Assembly: GCF_963678635.1 (NCBI RefSeq)
Contig: NC_087064.1
Location: 63,047,548 to 63,111,547, forward strand
Length of the DNA stretch: 64,000 nucleotides
From: Symsagittifera roscoffensis
Lineage: Eukaryota; Xenacoelomorpha; Acoela; Convolutidae
Reading direction: 5' to 3'
In this document: positions 24,898-39,200 of the stretch, one piece after another
Layout: each line of letters begins with the position of its first letter
How positions within the stretch are numbered: the first letter of the stretch is position 1
Translations under genes and position numbers: made by a program
Notes under the pieces: generated by a model
The model's input: the letters and a program-made list of their open reading frames with translations, nothing else
The model's database searches: none
What the model was told of the DNA's origin: nothing

Positions 24898-25463
24898 TCA
24901 CAGCATGTCTAATCAATAGTACCATATTTTTATTTTCCAAAAATTTTACCCTTTGGTTAACCTGTATCAGACTTCAATTATGGGCTGCGAATCCATGCAG
25001 AAAAAATGAAGCTCCAAATCCTTGTAGTTTTCGAGATAATCGCATTTTTTGAAAAAAACGAAATTTCCAAAATTACTTAGAAAAAAAAAATCAAATTTTT
25101 ATTACGATCCTTGGTTTTAACTGATGCTCACTAAGCTAAGCTGCAATCATGATCCGGATCATCTAAATAAATTCTCGAAAAAAAAATGTTTTCGAAAGGA
25201 GTGGAAATAAAAACTAATTGAAAAAATTTTCATTTTTTTTCTTAAATACTTTTTATTTATAGTTATTATACTTTTCGTGTCTTTTTACTACCAGGGTAGA
25301 CGTTAAGCGGGCAATTATTATGCCCTTGGTCTATCCTCTTCAGATATGTTATACAAAATGTCAGATAAATTCAATGATGACTATTAAAAATGTGTTTCTT
25401 CATTTTCTGTATTTTTGCATTTAATTGTCTGAAGAAATAAATTCTTCTTTCTTTCTTTCTTTG

Positions 25464-27213
25464 CTTGCGGTTAGCCACCTTTACTGACATTTACCACAGG
25501 AACCGTTCATTTTTCCATATTTTTACCATAACTTGTAATACACGAGGTGCTTGCAGCTCGTTTTTTTTTTACATCAAGACTCCTGTCAAGAAACGTGACA
25601 TAGCTCTATGCTTTCTCAATTTAAATTGGCGATTAAAAAACCAGCCCAAAATTCGCGATTTGAGAACTTAAATGGTCGTTTTAAGAAAAAACGAAAATTA
25701 TTGGGCTGAAATGAGCCCAAAATTTCTCAAATTGAGTCTTCTCGAAGCTGGATTGTGTCTCAGGAATATCAATGTTGGCATCAAGGCTATTCAGTCGGGC
25801 GGGATTTATTCTTCGCGATTATCGAAAGAAACGGTCACCATCAAACTTTGACAGTGAAATTATATTAATATCAAATAAGTTTTTGCAGGATATGAAAACT
25901 ACTAACGATATTATAACAAAACTGCAAAAGTGTCAATGAACGCAAGGCTGATAAAACTAAACCAAATTGAGAGAATTGGATCAAAGGTGACTTTTTCATT
26001 CCGCTGGGAAATCGAAAAACTAAAATTAACTTTCCAAACGAAATCGTTTGTTTTTTTTGCACCATTTCCCTTTTCGAAGGTCGGTTAAACGCAACTACAT
26101 TGAAAATTACGGGAAAAAAATCAATTCTACAATAGGGCAACTAAGCCGACAAAACATAAGCAGACAAACAGTGACGGACATTTTTTGGAAAGGATATTTC
26201 CAGTTTGAAAAAAAAAGATGCTGGTCAGATTCGAACCAATTACCTTGAGCGTTTCAGGCGTTTTCTTCACTTCCAGGCTGTGTCGGACACTCATTGAAGT
26301 TTGAATTTATTATCAACCAAGATACAAGTGATTCTGTTAAACAAGTTGCTAACCCGAAAAAGTCTATATTCCGATTTGCTAATGCTTACTAATCGCAAGC
26401 GTTATTATTTATTTTAACACTGAAAAAAAAGAGAATACTTTAAAGAGAAATTCTTTTAATGTCTTTTTAACACCTCTGGTATTGATATCTTTTAAATTGT
26501 ATAGAAAATTCCGTGAAAAATGGTAACTAACGGTCTTTACTTGAGTGAATCACATGCAAGGTTTCTTTGGATTTTGCATGAGTTCGGGAAGTGGAAATTT
26601 AGCGACAAAGACAAAATCTGGGCGAAAAAGTTTAGACCGCAGAACTGCTTCACATGGTCCAAAATACCGACCGACTAATTATTTACTTAGCTCTATTTCA
26701 TCTAAGTTTAGAATTTCGAAGTTTATATTTAGTTGACGTTGGTTTGGTCATGAGGATTGAATTGACTGACATGGTACAATTATTGAATTATTTGAAAATG
26801 AATCTAATAAACGCGAATGTTAATCTATTTATTTACGCTCATGTCCAAATGAAATAGATTGAAAGCCAGTCAAACTAAGGATAATAGTATGTATGGTAAA
26901 GCATTTACAGTTTAAGTTACCTTTTATAAGTCACAATACATTCATTACATATAAACAATTGCCAGCGTTGCGGTTCAATTAATTTCATTTGAGGTACATA
27001 ATCAGGGATGGGAGTGCTTTATTCAGATAACAAGACCAAAAAAAAACGTATTTATCTCATATTTTTCAGACACAAAAAAAAAGATGTAGATTAGACTTTT
27101 TCCCAGCCCTGTAGATGATCAGTGGTTCGATCGAATCAGACGAATTAGCGAGTTTGATGGGCAAGGAGATTGCCCTGGATTGCATATTTCAGGAATTCTT
27201 CCAATTCATTTGC
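25464..27213. other. Region downstream of MO25 (3' side)
   Basis: It contains a SINE (26138-26408). The MO25 3'UTR must start at 27213 and run leftwards; its end was not established. Nothing else recognised. Confidence 0.55.
26138..26408 (-). mobile_element. tRNA-derived SINE copy
   Basis: On plus: AACTAAGCCGACAAAACATA then AGCAGACAAA, a tract of A, a minus-strand B box (TTGGTTCGAATCTGACC at 26223-26239), and the end TACTAATCGCAAGCGTTATT. Layout matches the copy at 41690. Confidence 0.7.
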
Positions 27214-27287
27214 TCAGCTCATCTGAGTAATTTGTCTGATCAGGTAGGTTTTCTCGTCCAAAAACTGTTGGTCTTCCTCTTGACGAT
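27214..27287 (-). CDS. CAB39: MO25 exon 8 (stop codon)
   Basis: After acceptor ATTGTTCAG it completes the split Asp and encodes [20 protein letters not shown] then QMS and TGA at 27216-27214. Confidence 0.94.
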
Positions 27288-30200
27288 CTGAACAATTAAC
27301 ATTTCATTCAACATGTTATGTTAAATCAAACAAATAGTCTCAAATTAAAATGTCTCAAAAAGACACCTAGCACAACTACTGCAAATCACGTCATCAAACC
27401 ATAAAATTTGGCAACGTTTGACTGTCTGCAAACATGTTGATTATCCCATAATTTCTTCGTAAATTTAAAATGTTTCTCAAAGTAAGTCAAAGTGACGCAC
27501 CTGTTTGAAATGAAGATAGAAATTCGATCAGCTTGTCTTTATTTCGCACCAAAATATCATTGACTTCTCTGGTCTTGTTCGGATTAGCCACAAAAACCTA
27601 AACTCAACATGATAATCTAAGACATCAAAAGTTTTCTTTGAGAGATTACTCAAGTCAAGAAAGGTAGGATTTGCTGAAACAGTAACAATAAGTCCAGACA
27701 AAAAATATTTGCATTGCTACTAGCACAAGAGTGAAACAACAAAAAAGTTACCTTGAAAACATGGAACGCTTCGAACTGTATGCTGCGAGAATTGTCTTTC
27801 AACAAATTCATGATCTGTTTCAGGTTCTCGACGCTGCTGATGTACTTCGTCATAACTGCGAAGTTATGTCTATCCAAAAGCAGTTCTCCGAGCAACTGAA
27901 ACAACGACAAATAACCAAATTGAAAGATACAACGCACTTCGGAGACAAGATAACATATATACAAACATTCAGACAAAAACTGTGAAAAAGGAAAAAATGA
28001 AATACCAAAAAACACAAGGATAGCCTGTTACTATGCGAATAGCACAGAATGTTCAGACCCTAGTCATAGAAAAACACACAAAAAAATATTTTCAAATTGG
28101 TGTCGTTTTTTCTGTTTGGCGCGATAAAAAGTTCTGAACGAAAAAAGAAAGAAACTGAGCATATTCGACAATCATAGTCAAATAAGCCAATTGGAACACA
28201 GTTTCTGAAGAAAAATGTTTCGAAAAACAACAAAACACCTTGAGAACAAACTTTGATCATCAAATTTGAGACTAGAAGTATCACGTTCTCGCATCTGCTC
28301 CACGACCGCTTGTAATTTTACTTACACTAGCCACCAATAAATCAGCAAAAATTCTAGCAAAAAAAAACTAATTCAATGTTCCGAATTTGAATCTCCAACC
28401 TGTTGATTAAGGGTCTCACGTCCTCGAATCTGCGCCACGGTCGTTTGGAAATAAGCTAGTGGCCCAGCTAAGGCTGGCTCTACCGGTTTTAATATTTTAA
28501 CCATATTTTGTACTGATATGGAAATGCTCATTCAAAAAATGGACTTTACGCAAAATCCTAGTGATTTCCCTGCATAAGTAGAGGCTTATTTAAGGAGAAA
28601 ACTATTACTCGCGCTTTGAAACGAAATCTTTAATTCAGATTACTCGTGGTAGTTTTCGAAAAAGTGAAAAACATTCAAAAAAACGATAAAAAATACGACT
28701 GTTCCTAAATACAAAAAGTTTTCTCTACTTAAGCATGGAAATAGCCTCTTATGCAGTGAAAATTCGCACAACCTGATTTGTAAATTGACCCTTAATATCA
28801 CACTTAGCTAGTAGTTTCCGTGAATAGTGATGAAATTTCTAAAAAGCGTAAAAATTTCAAAACAGATTATCCCTAAGTCCGTATCGACTTTTCTACAAAA
28901 AATTAGGTTGAAACAGATTACGCAGGTAAAAACTAAGCATCATGTTGGTTTGAATGTTGGCCTTAAACTCCGATTAACAATATACCCAGTGTCAAAAAAA
29001 TGATCTTGTTTGAGGCCATAGCTTTTTTTCTATTCAAGAAATAGCCGCTTAAACAGAAATCCCATGAAACATTTTTTTTGATTGGAAGCTGCATCTCAGG
29101 TTTGTGCACTTCAAATTTGAGAGGAAAAAATTTCTAAAAAATAGGTCAAAATCCCCCTACTAAAAATTTCGAAGGCTAGCGAATAGAAAAGAGACTAGCG
29201 AAATACTCAGGCACATAGTAGAGCATCCGGTTTTTCCAGTAGTAACATTTTTTTTCGAAAGTAGGTACAGTAAATTCTGAGACAAATTGAACTTTCGTAA
29301 ACTTTCCAAAGCGTCACAAAAACAAAACAACAAATCCTATACATTCTCATAATACCTGTTTTTTTTTCAATTAGGACCTAACTCTAGCCAAAATTAAAGC
29401 AACAACATATGCTATTAAACATAAAATTGACTGTGCTTAAATCAGAATTGAATATACCAAAAGTGCCAGCAAATGAGCACTTTTATTTGTGACTGAGGTT
29501 ATAAAAAGAAATTTTTCGTTATTATACACTACGCACCGTTTGCGTAAACAAAAACCCGGGCTTAAATTACGAGGCGTTAAATGATAATTTCAGCTCCAAA
29601 AAAACTGCCACATTATTAGAGGCCTAGCTTAAGCTGGAGGTACCTGTTTGATAATTTTTGATTTTGTTAATCTGATTTGGCATGAAATAGGTATTTAGAA
29701 AACTTAAAACATTGTACTTCACCCAAAACCTAGTTACTTCTCTATTAAGTGCAGATTTTTTGATTTTGAATTTTGACATAATTGTTTTTGAACAAACTAC
29801 AGGGCGTAGTATTTTATGCACTAAGGCTTCCCACAATTTCTTGCATCGATTAAACCCTAGATTGAGTTGTTTTCGAAAGGAGTCAAAAAGTTTCATAACG
29901 TACAAGAAATCAAAACATTGAGTTTTCCGAGGGTCATAACTTTTTGTTTGAAGAAATTTGGGCGCAATCGCATATTTGGTGCCCTGTCAATTAACGCACA
30001 AAATTCAGCCTAGTGACCGCTAATTCTGGGAACTTTTCACAACCCGTTTTACCCATTGAAACCAAAACCTCAGATTTGAAGGGGTAGTTTTTGAGTAAAG
30101 TCAAAAGAATTTCTAAAACGGCCAGAAACTGAAAATTTGAAATTTCCGAGGATCAGTACAAAAAATAGGCATAAACGCTTATGCAGTGGCGCTTCCCACA

Positions 30201-33200
30201 ATTTGTTCTGCACGCTGAAATCAAAATCTCAGATTCGAAGGGGTAGTTTTTGACAAAAATCAAAAAATTTCAAAACACGGTCAAAAAACAGTAAATTTGA
30301 CTTTTCCAAGGGTCACAACTTTTCATGTAAAAAAAGTTGAGCATAGCTTTGTATGCAGTGGAGATTCTTACCAGGTGTTCTTCCCTATCAAACTAAAACC
30401 TCAGAATTGGGAGAGTAGTTTCAGAGGAAAGTCAAAAACTTCAAAAAAAAAAAACGATCAAAAAATCGAAAAATTTGACTTCTCCGAAGTTTATAATGAA
30501 TTGTTTAAGAAAAATTGCGCGTTACCACTTACGCAGGGGAAATTCCCACAACCTGTTGTTCAAAAAAAAACCAAAATCCCAGATTTAAGAGGGTAGTTTT
30601 TGAAACAAAACTTTTGAAATGGCAAAAAAAGAAGGCCATAATTTTTTGTTTAAAAAATTCTGAGCGTAGCCGCTCATGCAGGGGGCTTCTCGCAACTTGT
30701 TCTATACCATGAACCCTACATCTCAGATTTGCGAGGATAGTTTTCGAGAAAATTTGAAAACCCAAAAATATGGGTCAAAATTTCCACCAAAATTGAGGTA
30801 GGATGAAATAAGCCTAGGGGAGGGAGACAGGGGAGTGGGCAGACTTTCTATTAGTAACACTTTTTTGAAAAGCGGTGAAAATGTTTTAAAAACAAAATTT
30901 TCAAAAAAAGTGAAAACATTTTCAAAAGTTTCAAACAACGCACAATACAATTGGAAGTAATGGAGCTTGTGAAAAATTCAGCCATGTGATCCTTATGCAG
31001 GGGAATTCCTACAACTCATTCTAGCAATTGAAACCAAAATCTCAGATTTGGAAGGGTACACTTATGCAGAACCACTTATGCAGAAGAAATTCCCACAAAC
31101 CGTTCTACCCATTAACCTCAGATCTGCGAGGGTAGTTTTCGAGAACATTCAGTAAGTTTCAAAAAACGGTTGAAAGATCGAAGAGTTGACTTTTCCGAGT
31201 CATGATTTTCTGAATAAAAATGGGGCGTAGTCGCTCAGCAGAGGAGCTTCCCACAGCCCGTTCTACGTATTGAAATTACATTCTCAGCTTTGGCAGAGTA
31301 ATTTTCGAGAAAAGTCAAAAAGTTGAAAAACTGTCATAATATCGAAAATTGGACTTTTCTGAGGGCCATAACTTGTTGATAAAAAAATGGGCGTAACGAC
31401 TTATGCAGTGGAGCTTCCCACAACCCGTTCTACCTAGTGAAACTAAAATCTCAGGCGGTCTTTCTATTGGTACCGATTTTTTTGGAAATCGGTTGAGTAG
31501 TTTTTAAGAACTAAATCGATCCCATCCATTTTTCTAATACCTGTTTTTATCAAACGGGAAATTGTTTTAATCAGACAAGAATTCAACTGAAATCAATTCG
31601 CTCAGTTTGTATAACAGTACTTTCAACAACACAGATTGGCAGGGCTTCAAGGAATCAACTCAATTTGCCTTCACTAAAGGTAATAAACCCCCCCCCCCCC
31701 AAGCAGTGCCTCATGGAGAAGCTACCTTCCGAAAAATTGCCTCGAAGGCTGCCAAACGGCAGAAGCCACATGGCCGCACATCCAACATTTTGAACCAAAC
31801 TTCCCTTTGAAGCAGCCAAGTTATCCTGACAAACAGATGAACTCCATATCGAGATACCTGGCGATCCTCAAATTTCCCAGCTAAAAAAGCAAATCAATGA
31901 CATTGTGAACAGACAAAAACGTGATGAGAGGATTGAAATTGTCAACACTCTTAACCATCGCGGTATTAGCCATAAACTCTGAAAGACTGTTAAATCTTTG
32001 TCTGGCAACAATTAGACCATACGTCAAACCAGCCATCATATTTCGATAAGAAACTAGTTTACGATGCTAAAACATGCGCCAATCTGTTTCATCAATAATT
32101 CAGTCTACATCCACCATCGCCCACTAAAACTAAACGTAGCATATCAAGGAAAATGAAAAAACGTAAGCCCGAAACATCCTATATACTCCCACAGGTAGTC
32201 GAAAATGCAGTCGAAGCAAGCAATAAAAGCAAAGCTCAAGGCTCTGACAATATAGCACTAATCCATCTCCACCACATTGGTGAAATGGATCTTTCCTACT
32301 TAACAAGTCTTATAAATATGTCTTTATATTCATCAATCATACCGCAGACCTGAAAATTTGGAAAAGTATTTCCAATCCTTAAACCGAAAAAAAAACAAGA
32401 AGGCAAAAAGTTACAGGCCAATCGCACTCTTGTCTCTAGTTGCTAAGCTAATTGAAAAAATTTTACAAGATGAGTTCATTAATATCAAATTTGCCGACCA
32501 TCAACATGGCTTTAGGGAAAATAGATTCAAGAACACTGCACTGTCTTGTTACCGATATTAAAATGGTATTAACCAACCGAAACTGCCACAACGCTTTTGG
32601 TAGCTCTTGATCTCACCGCAGCCTTTGACACAGTGGATCATGTTATCCTGCTGCCAGACAACCAGCTTTTTAATATATCCAACAACACCGTATGCTGATG
32701 ACATCATCATTACTAACACAGGTCCTGACGTCTCAAAATTAGAAACAACCATCCAACCATATTGAAAAGATCTGTACAATTGGATGGAAAATCGTAATCT
32801 TAAACTCTCGTCCGACAAATCCACAGCAACTGTCCTCTCGACTTGGACCAAAGAGGTCAAAAACAAACCTAGAGTCATGAATGAGAATGTATTACCAACA
32901 AACAACAAACCTAAAATACTGGGCGTAACTTTTGATAAGCTCTTGTTTTGTGCATACCATATCACTAACATCATGAACAAACTAAAAACGAGGAAAAATT
33001 AACTGAAAAAATTTTCGCGTACTAACTGGGGTTGCAGTAAAGAAATCCATTGTGTTACTTATAAAACCTTGGGCCTAAAATTCTGAATTATGCTGCTCAA
33101 TAATCATGCCATTCAAAAGACAAGTAATGCTGTGCAAACGATTCTTAGTCGGAGCTTACCAACCACACAGAGATGACTATCGCACTAAACACCTCAATTG

Positions 33201-36200
33201 CAAATCAAAAACATAACTAAGTCTGGCTGAAAAAAAACCACAATAAAATTAAGCACATCCTCGACGAAGATAAATTTGTCTAACCATCAGATTACAAGCT
33301 TTCTTTGAAAAATACTCACCGGACGGAAGTTAATAATTATTTAAACAGTTACCAAGCAGAAATAACGGGTTCAACGAATCTCCATGTAGCATAGGAAGAA
33401 AGTCACCATCCTCGTCGCACTAGATGCCCTCTTGCTCAACTGCGTTGCGGATACAGCACCCATCTCACACAGGCGAAGTTGCACTTCGCATACACAAGCA
33501 AAAATATGACCGATAATGCTACTGGGTGAAAACTGAATGAAAAAAAATTTGAGTCGTCAAAATTTCTTAAATGACGCTCGCAATTATGACGCATTAGCAG
33601 TACCAGTCAATTTTATAAAAATTACCAACTAATATGCCTCAATTTATAGAGCAGTCTATGGAGCAGTAATAACATGAAAAAATTAAATAAATTAAAATGA
33701 ATCTTTTTTTTTTAATTTATTAATTTTTATGAAAATCATCCCCCCACACGCCATATTAAGTACAAAGTGATATATTTCGCTCCTAAAACAAATCAATTAT
33801 GGCAAATAAGCTTCTTTCAACCAATTTAGAACGATTTTTATGACAAATTAAATCTGCGCTTACGCGTTAATAGCGCGAAAGATATCGCGCGTGAATTGTC
33901 CCAAATTGGCCAAAATGGCAATTTTTAAATAAACACCCATAACTTAATCACGGGTGAAATATCTTTCCAAATTTTAAGCTCAGGACAACATTACTTTTTG
34001 AATGATATAAAAAAAATGCCGTCAAAAATGGCTAGCTAAAAAGTCGAAATTTGTCTGAAGAAAAAAAAACCGCCCCTTACGTTCGTTACGAAATTCGAAA
34101 CAATAATAGTCTGTGTCGAAATCCATAGCATTTGCTGTACTTAAGTGCTGGTTATTGGTCAATATGAACAAAATAAACAGCTACTTATCGAGAATCGATA
34201 AAGACACCAAAAACATCTGTGGTCTAACTGTTTTTTTTTGTCCTCATGACGTACTTCACCTCACTAACTGTCCGGCCAAACCAACCACAGAAATACCGAC
34301 GACCTGTGGGACCAAACTGTCGAAGTCGCAAACTGGCTTCAATTAAAACATCTTGACAAGAGGGGTTTTGTAGGTTCCCCAGAAACAAAAACCAACTCAC
34401 ATTAGGAGCGTTTCTCGGTTCTCCGCACTAAATAAAAACTGCCCGACAGAAGCGGGCACGGGAGTTTCGCTCGGTTCTCCGTATCAAAACTGATTCTCCA
34501 TAGAACGGTAGCTCCATAGGATCGCCACAGTCACTGTTTGACAGACGAAACGACGCAACAAATCAATCTCCACAATTGCGATTGTGGAGTACTGAAAATT
34601 ATCGACAAAAACGAGTTGGGACTGCAGACGAATCGATGCTTGCGAGCAGCTACTAACAACAACACCAATTATTATGATTATTTGGGGCACCTGATTTTGC
34701 GTGGAAAACAATAACAGAAAAACTAAAACACCCCCGAAGACAAAGTTCTTCCCCATTTTCCATGATCAGAACAACTACCAGGCAGCAATGAAAGCTCTTA
34801 AACCAATAGGCTGAAACAAAAGACATGAAATCACCTAATGGAATTTGAGATATGCACAGGTATTGCAAATGAAAAAAAACTGAACACAGAGAACTGCGAC
34901 TTTGGTTAGAAAATGTGAAACGATCTTTTGAAACAAACGTTGCTTACGTAACTAGACAGACATAATTAAGCGGCCATTCATTATAAAAACCGATTGTTAG
35001 TCAAAAACAGAAAACTTGAATTCGTCACTTTGTGTAAGATGGGCTATTCAATATTGAACTGGAACACTGAACAATGCACTCTACTGTGTACTTCAAATCC
35101 TTTTGAAGCAAATCGACTGACAAAAATTACAATACACTCGGTCGAAAACGCCTTTTATCATTTTTCAACAAAAATCATTCATTAACTTTGTCGGCTCATA
35201 GACAATAGCAAAACCCTATCAAGCTACTTTAACGTTGATAAAAACAAAAAACAGGCAAATTGGCCAAGATATACAATAGTAAAAACAGCCTTATCTATGA
35301 ACGTAGCCAAACAACAGTTGAGAAAAAACAATGAGTAACTGAGAAAAAAAAACTACTGATTTTACATTTTAGACACAAAGTCAAAGCTCAGCTTGGCAAG
35401 CACTTGCGATACAAAAGGAGATAAAATAGTTATTTAAATAGAAAAAAAACTTTAAAAAAAATCCCTGGAAGAAGTAGAAAAAAACTTCATTTAAAAAAAT
35501 CATCAGTTCGCGTCGGATTATTTTGATAAACAGTGTGAAAAGCATTGGGGATTAATTAACGAGTGGCAACTAAGCCGATAAAACTAGGGTTGACTCCAGT
35601 TAAGCCGAAAATAAAACTGTTGCCATAAAAAATTAGAGCAAAAACATTTTTTGAAACAAACATTTTTACTACACATTCCTCCTGAAACATACAAAAGCAT
35701 AAAAAATTAATTTAACTGCAAGTACGCAACAGAAGGTGACTCACCCATTATAACACAAGCAGAAACCGTTCAATGGAAAAAATTAACATAAAATTATACT
35801 CAAAATCAGAGTTGATTAACTTACAAACTACAGGACAACTTTCAATTATAGATATACAGAGGCGAAACTGAGCTTCGCACCATTTGCGATACAAAAATTA
35901 TTGCAAATTATTACATGCGAATGAAAATACAAATCAAAAAAAACTTCGAAAGTCGTTTTGTTTGTCAAAAATGTTATATAAATTGAAATAAAAGGAAAAA
36001 AAAATTCTGAACAAAATAACCTGCACCATTAGAAATTTTAGAAAGAGCTTTCAAAGAAATTCCAAGATTTGTCGCCTGAAGCAAGAGTGACCACTGCACC
36101 CAAAGCACAGAACAATCATTGAATTTATAAAAAAAAACCAACTTCTAAAAAATTTTAACACAGAGGCAAAGCTGAGCTTCGTACCATTTGCGATGCAACA

Positions 36201-39200
36201 ATTATAGGATAAAAGCACCATGACGGTCAAAAACAAGCACAGAAGTTTGAACCATGGTACAATTGAAGGAAGTAGAAAAACAACAAAAAATGTTTTTTTT
36301 TCGTTATTTAAATTCATTTAAGTTTTTCAAAGAGGTCCAAGTGGGGTTGACTTTGGGCATTCAAAAACTGGTGTGAGAGTCTTATCGATGTCAAAACTAC
36401 TACCGCACATTATAAGGAAAAAACATGGAAAAAAGCCGAGAGAATTAAAGTCGACAGCGAATAAGATGAAACTCGCCGAAAACTTTAATAAAAAAATATA
36501 TTGGAAAAACTGCATGTAACGCCAACATAGGAGCTTCTATAGCCAAATAAGAAAGACATGCAAAGTGGTTCACATAATTTGGAATTTAATCCGACAGAGC
36601 TTGAGTCGACAACCACAAAGCGGAAAAATCATATCAAAACTAATATTATATATACAATGGTTTGAATTCTAGATATAGCTACATATGATAAATACAGCAG
36701 AACTTCGCACCAATTGCGATGGAAAAAATGTATGTCTAGAAAATCAGATTCCAAAAATTTGTGAAAACACTTTTGAAAATCAAAGTAGAAAAAAATTAGT
36801 TTGACTACAATGACGTTCTAAACAACTCACCTGAAAAAATTTAAAACAGTTATAGAAACAACCAATTATTGAAAACGATTAACTTCAAAAACAATTACAA
36901 AACAATTCAAAATCTTATAAGTATCGTTCATGCAATAGAAAAGAGACTCTTCTAAGAAAAAACAAATGATTTTGAAGTTCTGAAGCCAAAAAAAACGCGC
37001 ATTTTATTGCCTAAAAAAGCCAAAACAAGTTTAAAGAAAAAGAAAACTGAACAAAACCTCCGCCAAAAAAACACGCAATTTACCTAATATTGTGAAAAAA
37101 AGACCTAAAAGCGGTATCATTGGGCCATTTTAAAAATGACTGAGTCCGGAAACGTATCAAAATTATCTGGAAGTGAAATAAAATTATTAGGAACTCTTTT
37201 TTTCTAAATTTACAATGGAAAAACCTTAGAAACTAAAAATTATTTCCTTGCAAACTACTTTTGACTTTAACAGTAGTTTGTAAGGAGGAAACTACTCCTC
37301 ATCAAAATTTAATGAGGAAAAGTAGCAGACAGCAACTCAAGTTGACAGGAGTAAAACAACAAATGCGTCTAGCAATTTTGAACACAAATTACCGAAAAAT
37401 TGAAGTGATTTAATTCTGCTTTGACAGGACTTCAGGCTTGCTTGGATTTGATTTTTCAAATCAAATCGCTACCTTGAAAAAAAGGTTACAATCCAATGAG
37501 AAAAAAAATAAAAATCCAATGTCAAAAAAAATTAACAAAAATTGTGCAAAAAAACTAATGAGCTACTTTATCTGCACCAAAACGAATGCGATTTTTACAA
37601 CCGATCGAACAACTAAAAACATAAGTTTGAACCAATTCTGTTACTTAAGAAATTGAAAACAAAAGAGACTAGAAGATTGATTTTTTACAAAATTTCAAAT
37701 TAGAAATCAACCACTCCCGCAAAACCAAAAAAAAGAGCTATTAGCTGAAACGAACTTCCCATATTCACAACAAAAATAAGGGTAAACTAGATTTTCGAGA
37801 AATTGAGCATGTCAGCAGTCTGCAAGTTAGCAGTCGTGAAATTCTCCATTCATATTGAAATTGACCATTCTGTGAACAAAGTTGTAAACGGTAAAAAAAA
37901 GTCTAGAATCCTATTGCAATACTCTTGCTTATCGCGAGGGTAACAAAAAACAAGAATACCATCAAAAAAATAGCAAAAATTCGTTGACTCAATTACGTGC
38001 CCAAAACCGAAATTCACTAAAATTATTTTCGATTTAAATGAAAACGCCTAGGCAAACTTGATGCTGTCGAGACTCAGCCGATAAAAACAAACAGACATTT
38101 TGACGCGAGGACAATTTTACGCTTTCAAAAAAAATGGGTCCTGGCCGGATTCGAACCAATGAAATTTGCCTGCACAAGCAGGTGCGTTAGCTCTTTGCCA
38201 CATGCCCGAAATAAAGTCTGATTTTTAATTTAATATGAACCAAAGGTATATTGATACAAGTGATTCTGTTAAACTAGTTATTAACCCGAAAAAATCTTTG
38301 TTCCGATTCGATAACGCTTGCTAGAGTAAAAAAACTGTTCAAACCGGAATCAAAATCTATGCTTTGGAAAAGAAGCGGGTAAAAATCTGTACCAGACAAC
38401 AGATTTGCATTAAAAAAAACGGACGTTGAGCTGACAAAAACTACGATGAAAACAACGAACCCCAAAAAACACGGAGTTTTCTCTATAAACTTATTCGGAA
38501 AAAAATAAATACTACCAAAAAGGAACTCCATGGTTATATTTGAATTTTCAGGAAATTAAGCATGTCACAGAGGCGAAGCCACGCCGCGAGAACACGACAA
38601 AAAAGCAGGGTTACAAAGTGAAATGAGAAGTATAAACAAGCAGCGAATTAGAAAAAAAATCGCTACGTATCGGATTCGAGCTTGCAACCTCGAGATTTTG
38701 AGTCTCACGCCCTGCCCTCTCGTCCACGAACATATGTAGCTGCTTTATTTGTGACCAGTAATCGCTGATTTTTAATCGCCAATGCGAAGCAGCAAAAGTG
38801 GCACCAAATACAAACAGACACAACTTTGCATGTAATAACTTGGAATATAACAAACTGAAGGCATCCACACGAACTTTGCCTGTTATAAATTCGAAAGCTT
38901 AGAGCCACATTGTGTATAAATTATGCATTTCAAGAAACTGAGATATACTGAGTTACAAAATTTCTTAAATCAAGTTTTCATTATTTCTATGTTTTTTTTG
39001 CAATTAACTTTTTTGGTCCATTTGATAATTTAAAATGCATCAACTGTGTTATTTTAATAATAATCGAAAATTAAAGCACAAGATATCAAAAAGCCGTAGG
39101 TGCCATCCAAATTAGCACCAATATTTGCTACTTACGTTGGAAAACAAAAAATAGTCGTACTATTACACTGAAACGCTCACTAAAGTTTGCATGTTTAAAA

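Larger units (their letters stand above)
21687..25463 (+). mobile_element. Second LINE of the same Jockey/CR1-superfamily family, one frameshift
   Basis: It keeps more of ORF1 than the copy at 3692, then ORF2 in two frames, a 3'UTR and a (CTTT)n tail at 25443-25463. It lies in intergenic DNA between the two host genes. The two LINEs are clearly diverged from each other at the protein level, so they are sister lineages rather than recent duplicates. Confidence 0.9.

Noticed and set aside
34484-34756. Minus-strand ORF with a signal-peptide-like start
   Set aside because: It lies in a dispersed repeat that recurs at 1108-1215 without the frame being kept, and has no recognisable domain.
38140-38215. 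Functional tRNA gene
   Set aside because: The B box is good, but no complete cloverleaf or acceptor stem closes and the unit is flanked by SINE body sequence.
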